Below, one piece after another: positions 37,101-38,231 of a stretch of 38,231 nucleotides of DNA; the stretch's first letter is position 1; each line of letters begins with the position of its first letter. This DNA is from Clostridium tepidum. Its GTDB lineage: Bacteria > Bacillota > Clostridia > Clostridiales > Clostridiaceae. The notes beneath the pieces are model-generated. The model did not search any database and was not told where the DNA came from. It was given only the letters and a program-made list of their open reading frames with translations. The position numbers and the translations under genes are program-made. The stretch spans positions 1 to 38,231 of the forward strand of contig NZ_MRAE01000028.1 of assembly GCF_002008345.1 (NCBI RefSeq). Direction: 5' to 3'.

Positions 37101-37476
37101 AACTTAGTTTTTATTTTATTAAATCACCTTCTATAGAATATCACAAATAAATTTTATATGCAATATATTTTAAAATTATTTATTGTAAAACTATTTTTTA
37201 TATATTTTTTATGATATTATAAAAATAATAATTATACACTAATATATTCATTTCTCTTAAATTGCCTTTACTTTCGCTTAATTATTTTATTATCATATAT
37301 TTACTTCAATAAATTTTCATAAATCACTTTATATCTCAATTCTAATTGATTTTATTATATTATAACAGTATTTGTATTAAAACATACAAAACATAAATAT
37401 ATAATTTTATAGATTTTTAGATAGATTATATTATGAAAAAATTAAAAATAATATAAATAAGGTTAATAGATCATTA

Positions 37477-37557
37477 TTTAAATTGTTCAAATAAAAAAAC
37501 ATTATGAAATTAATTTAAATCTAATTTCATAATGTTTTTTTATTTGAACAATTTAAA
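37477..37557. terminator. 36-bp perfect palindrome after the UspA gene
   Basis: The arms at 37477-37512 and 37522-37557 are exact complements over 36 bases with a 9-base loop. Each arm contains an internal A7 or T7 run. It starts 20 bases after the UspA gene ends, so it probably ends that transcript, but it is about twice as long as the other terminators here. Confidence 0.8.
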
Positions 37558-37576
37558 ATTAGGAGTCTAATTTATT

Positions 37577-37987
37577 TTAAACAACAATTACTGGAACTTC
37601 AGAACTTTTAACTACTTTGGCAGTTACAGAACCTTTTATTTTTTCTAAGCCTCTTTTATTAGATTTAGCCATAACTATCATATCGAAATTATCTTTTTCT
37701 GCCTTTTCTACTATTTTATCTGCTGGTACTCCAAAACAAGAATACATATTATATTCATATCCAAGATTTTTAATCTTTTCTTTAGCTTCCTGCATAACTT
37801 TTTCACTTTTTTCTTTAAGTTTTTTTATTTGTTGTTGAATTAAAAATATATTATTTACTTGTACTTCTTTAACATTTATTAAAGTAACTTCCACCTGTTT
37901 TTCATTAAAAATATCTTTTAGTAAATTTAAAGAATAATTGCTTCTTTCGGATGAATCCACTGGAACTAAAACTTTTAATTTTTCCAT
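37577..37987 (-). CDS. Universal stress protein (UspA family)
   Basis: This 136-residue single-domain UspA protein begins KVLVPVDSSERSNYSLNLL and ends with KSNKRGLEKIKGSVTAKVVKSSEVPVIVV. The ATP-binding G-2x-G-9x-G-S/T motif is only partly kept: GSVT is present, but the first glycine is replaced around AKSNKRG, so nucleotide binding may be weak. Such proteins help survival under starvation or stress. A long basic helix lies at about residues 50-75. GAGGTG lies before the ATG. It is a single-gene unit with a very long terminator palindrome. Confidence 0.92.
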   Translation of the reverse strand: MEKLKVLVPVDSSERSNYSLNLLKDIFNEKQVEVTLINVKEVQVNNIFLIQQQIKKLKEKSEKVMQEAKEKIKNLGYEYNMYSCFGVPADKIVEKAEKDNFDMIVMAKSNKRGLEKIKGSVTAKVVKSSEVPVIVV

Positions 37988-38231
37988 ACTAAAACACCTC
38001 TTTATATATCATAATAAAATAATTTAGATGAAAGTTATTTGTTATATTATTAACAATATCCTTGTTATTATATTAACATACTTTAGGGATTTTTTCAACG
38101 TATTTTCTAAAAAATATTCTTTTAAATAATTTATAAAAAAATAAGTGCAATTTTACTGCTCTATTGACTCCATATATACCAATACTCTACTCATGTAAAA
38201 TAGCTTTGTTTAGTATAATAAAACTAAATGT

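Overview
This is a very AT-rich window with strong AGGAGG-type ribosome binding sites and only core-metabolism, envelope and sporulation genes. A three-gene spore germinant receptor operon, an anaerobe-type hybrid cluster protein, flavodoxin and the protein families seen all point to a spore-forming Clostridium. The gene set reminds me of the C. botulinum / C. sporogenes group, but that is recognition, not a database match.

Layout. 0-1.1 kb: a GtrA-like membrane protein and a DJ-1/PfpI protein on +. 1.3-6.8 kb: parE-parC (topoisomerase IV) followed by glpP, all on -. 7.2-9.4 kb: a small membrane protein on -, then a CPA2 antiporter paired with a PII-like protein and a decayed fragment of a second PII-like gene. 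9.8-12.5 kb: a tiny leucine-zipper membrane protein beside a coiled-coil polysaccharide deacetylase, facing a DUF5050-like propeller protein. 12.9-17.6 kb: flavodoxin, a MATE exporter, and an AraC regulator fused to a GH39-like domain. 18.1-20.7 kb: glpF and glpK behind a leader with promoter, cre and terminator. 21.1-24.7 kb: a YbjQ protein, a YtrA-type GntR/ABC transporter operon and a VanZ-like protein. 25.1-29.6 kb: hcp, a DUF2238-like membrane protein, an M29 aminopeptidase and an IS3 remnant. 29.7-33.4 kb: a gerA-gerB-gerC operon whose gerB has an in-frame TGA. 33.7-38.2 kb: a small hypothetical protein, a second deacetylase, a DbpA-like DEAD-box helicase, a 54-residue zinc-ribbon protein and a UspA protein.

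Genes that work together. GlpP (near 1.3 kb) is the expected antiterminator for the leader hairpin in front of glpF (near 20.6 kb), and a perfect cre overlaps the same promoter. The antiporter has no cytoplasmic regulatory domain, and the adjacent PII-like protein may fill that role. Flavodoxin has a consensus promoter followed by a Fur-like box. hcp has an 18-bp dyad placed where a Crp/Fnr-type activator would sit. The germinant receptor operon has a sigma-G-like promoter.

The most unusual structure lies outside genes. Long imperfect palindromes of about 100 bp (two copies) and 260-290 bp (three copies plus a half copy) sit in intergenic space. Ends of the larger ones abut stop codons, and one fills the whole gap between two convergent stop codons. 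I found no tRNA, rRNA, CRISPR array, prophage or intact insertion sequence.
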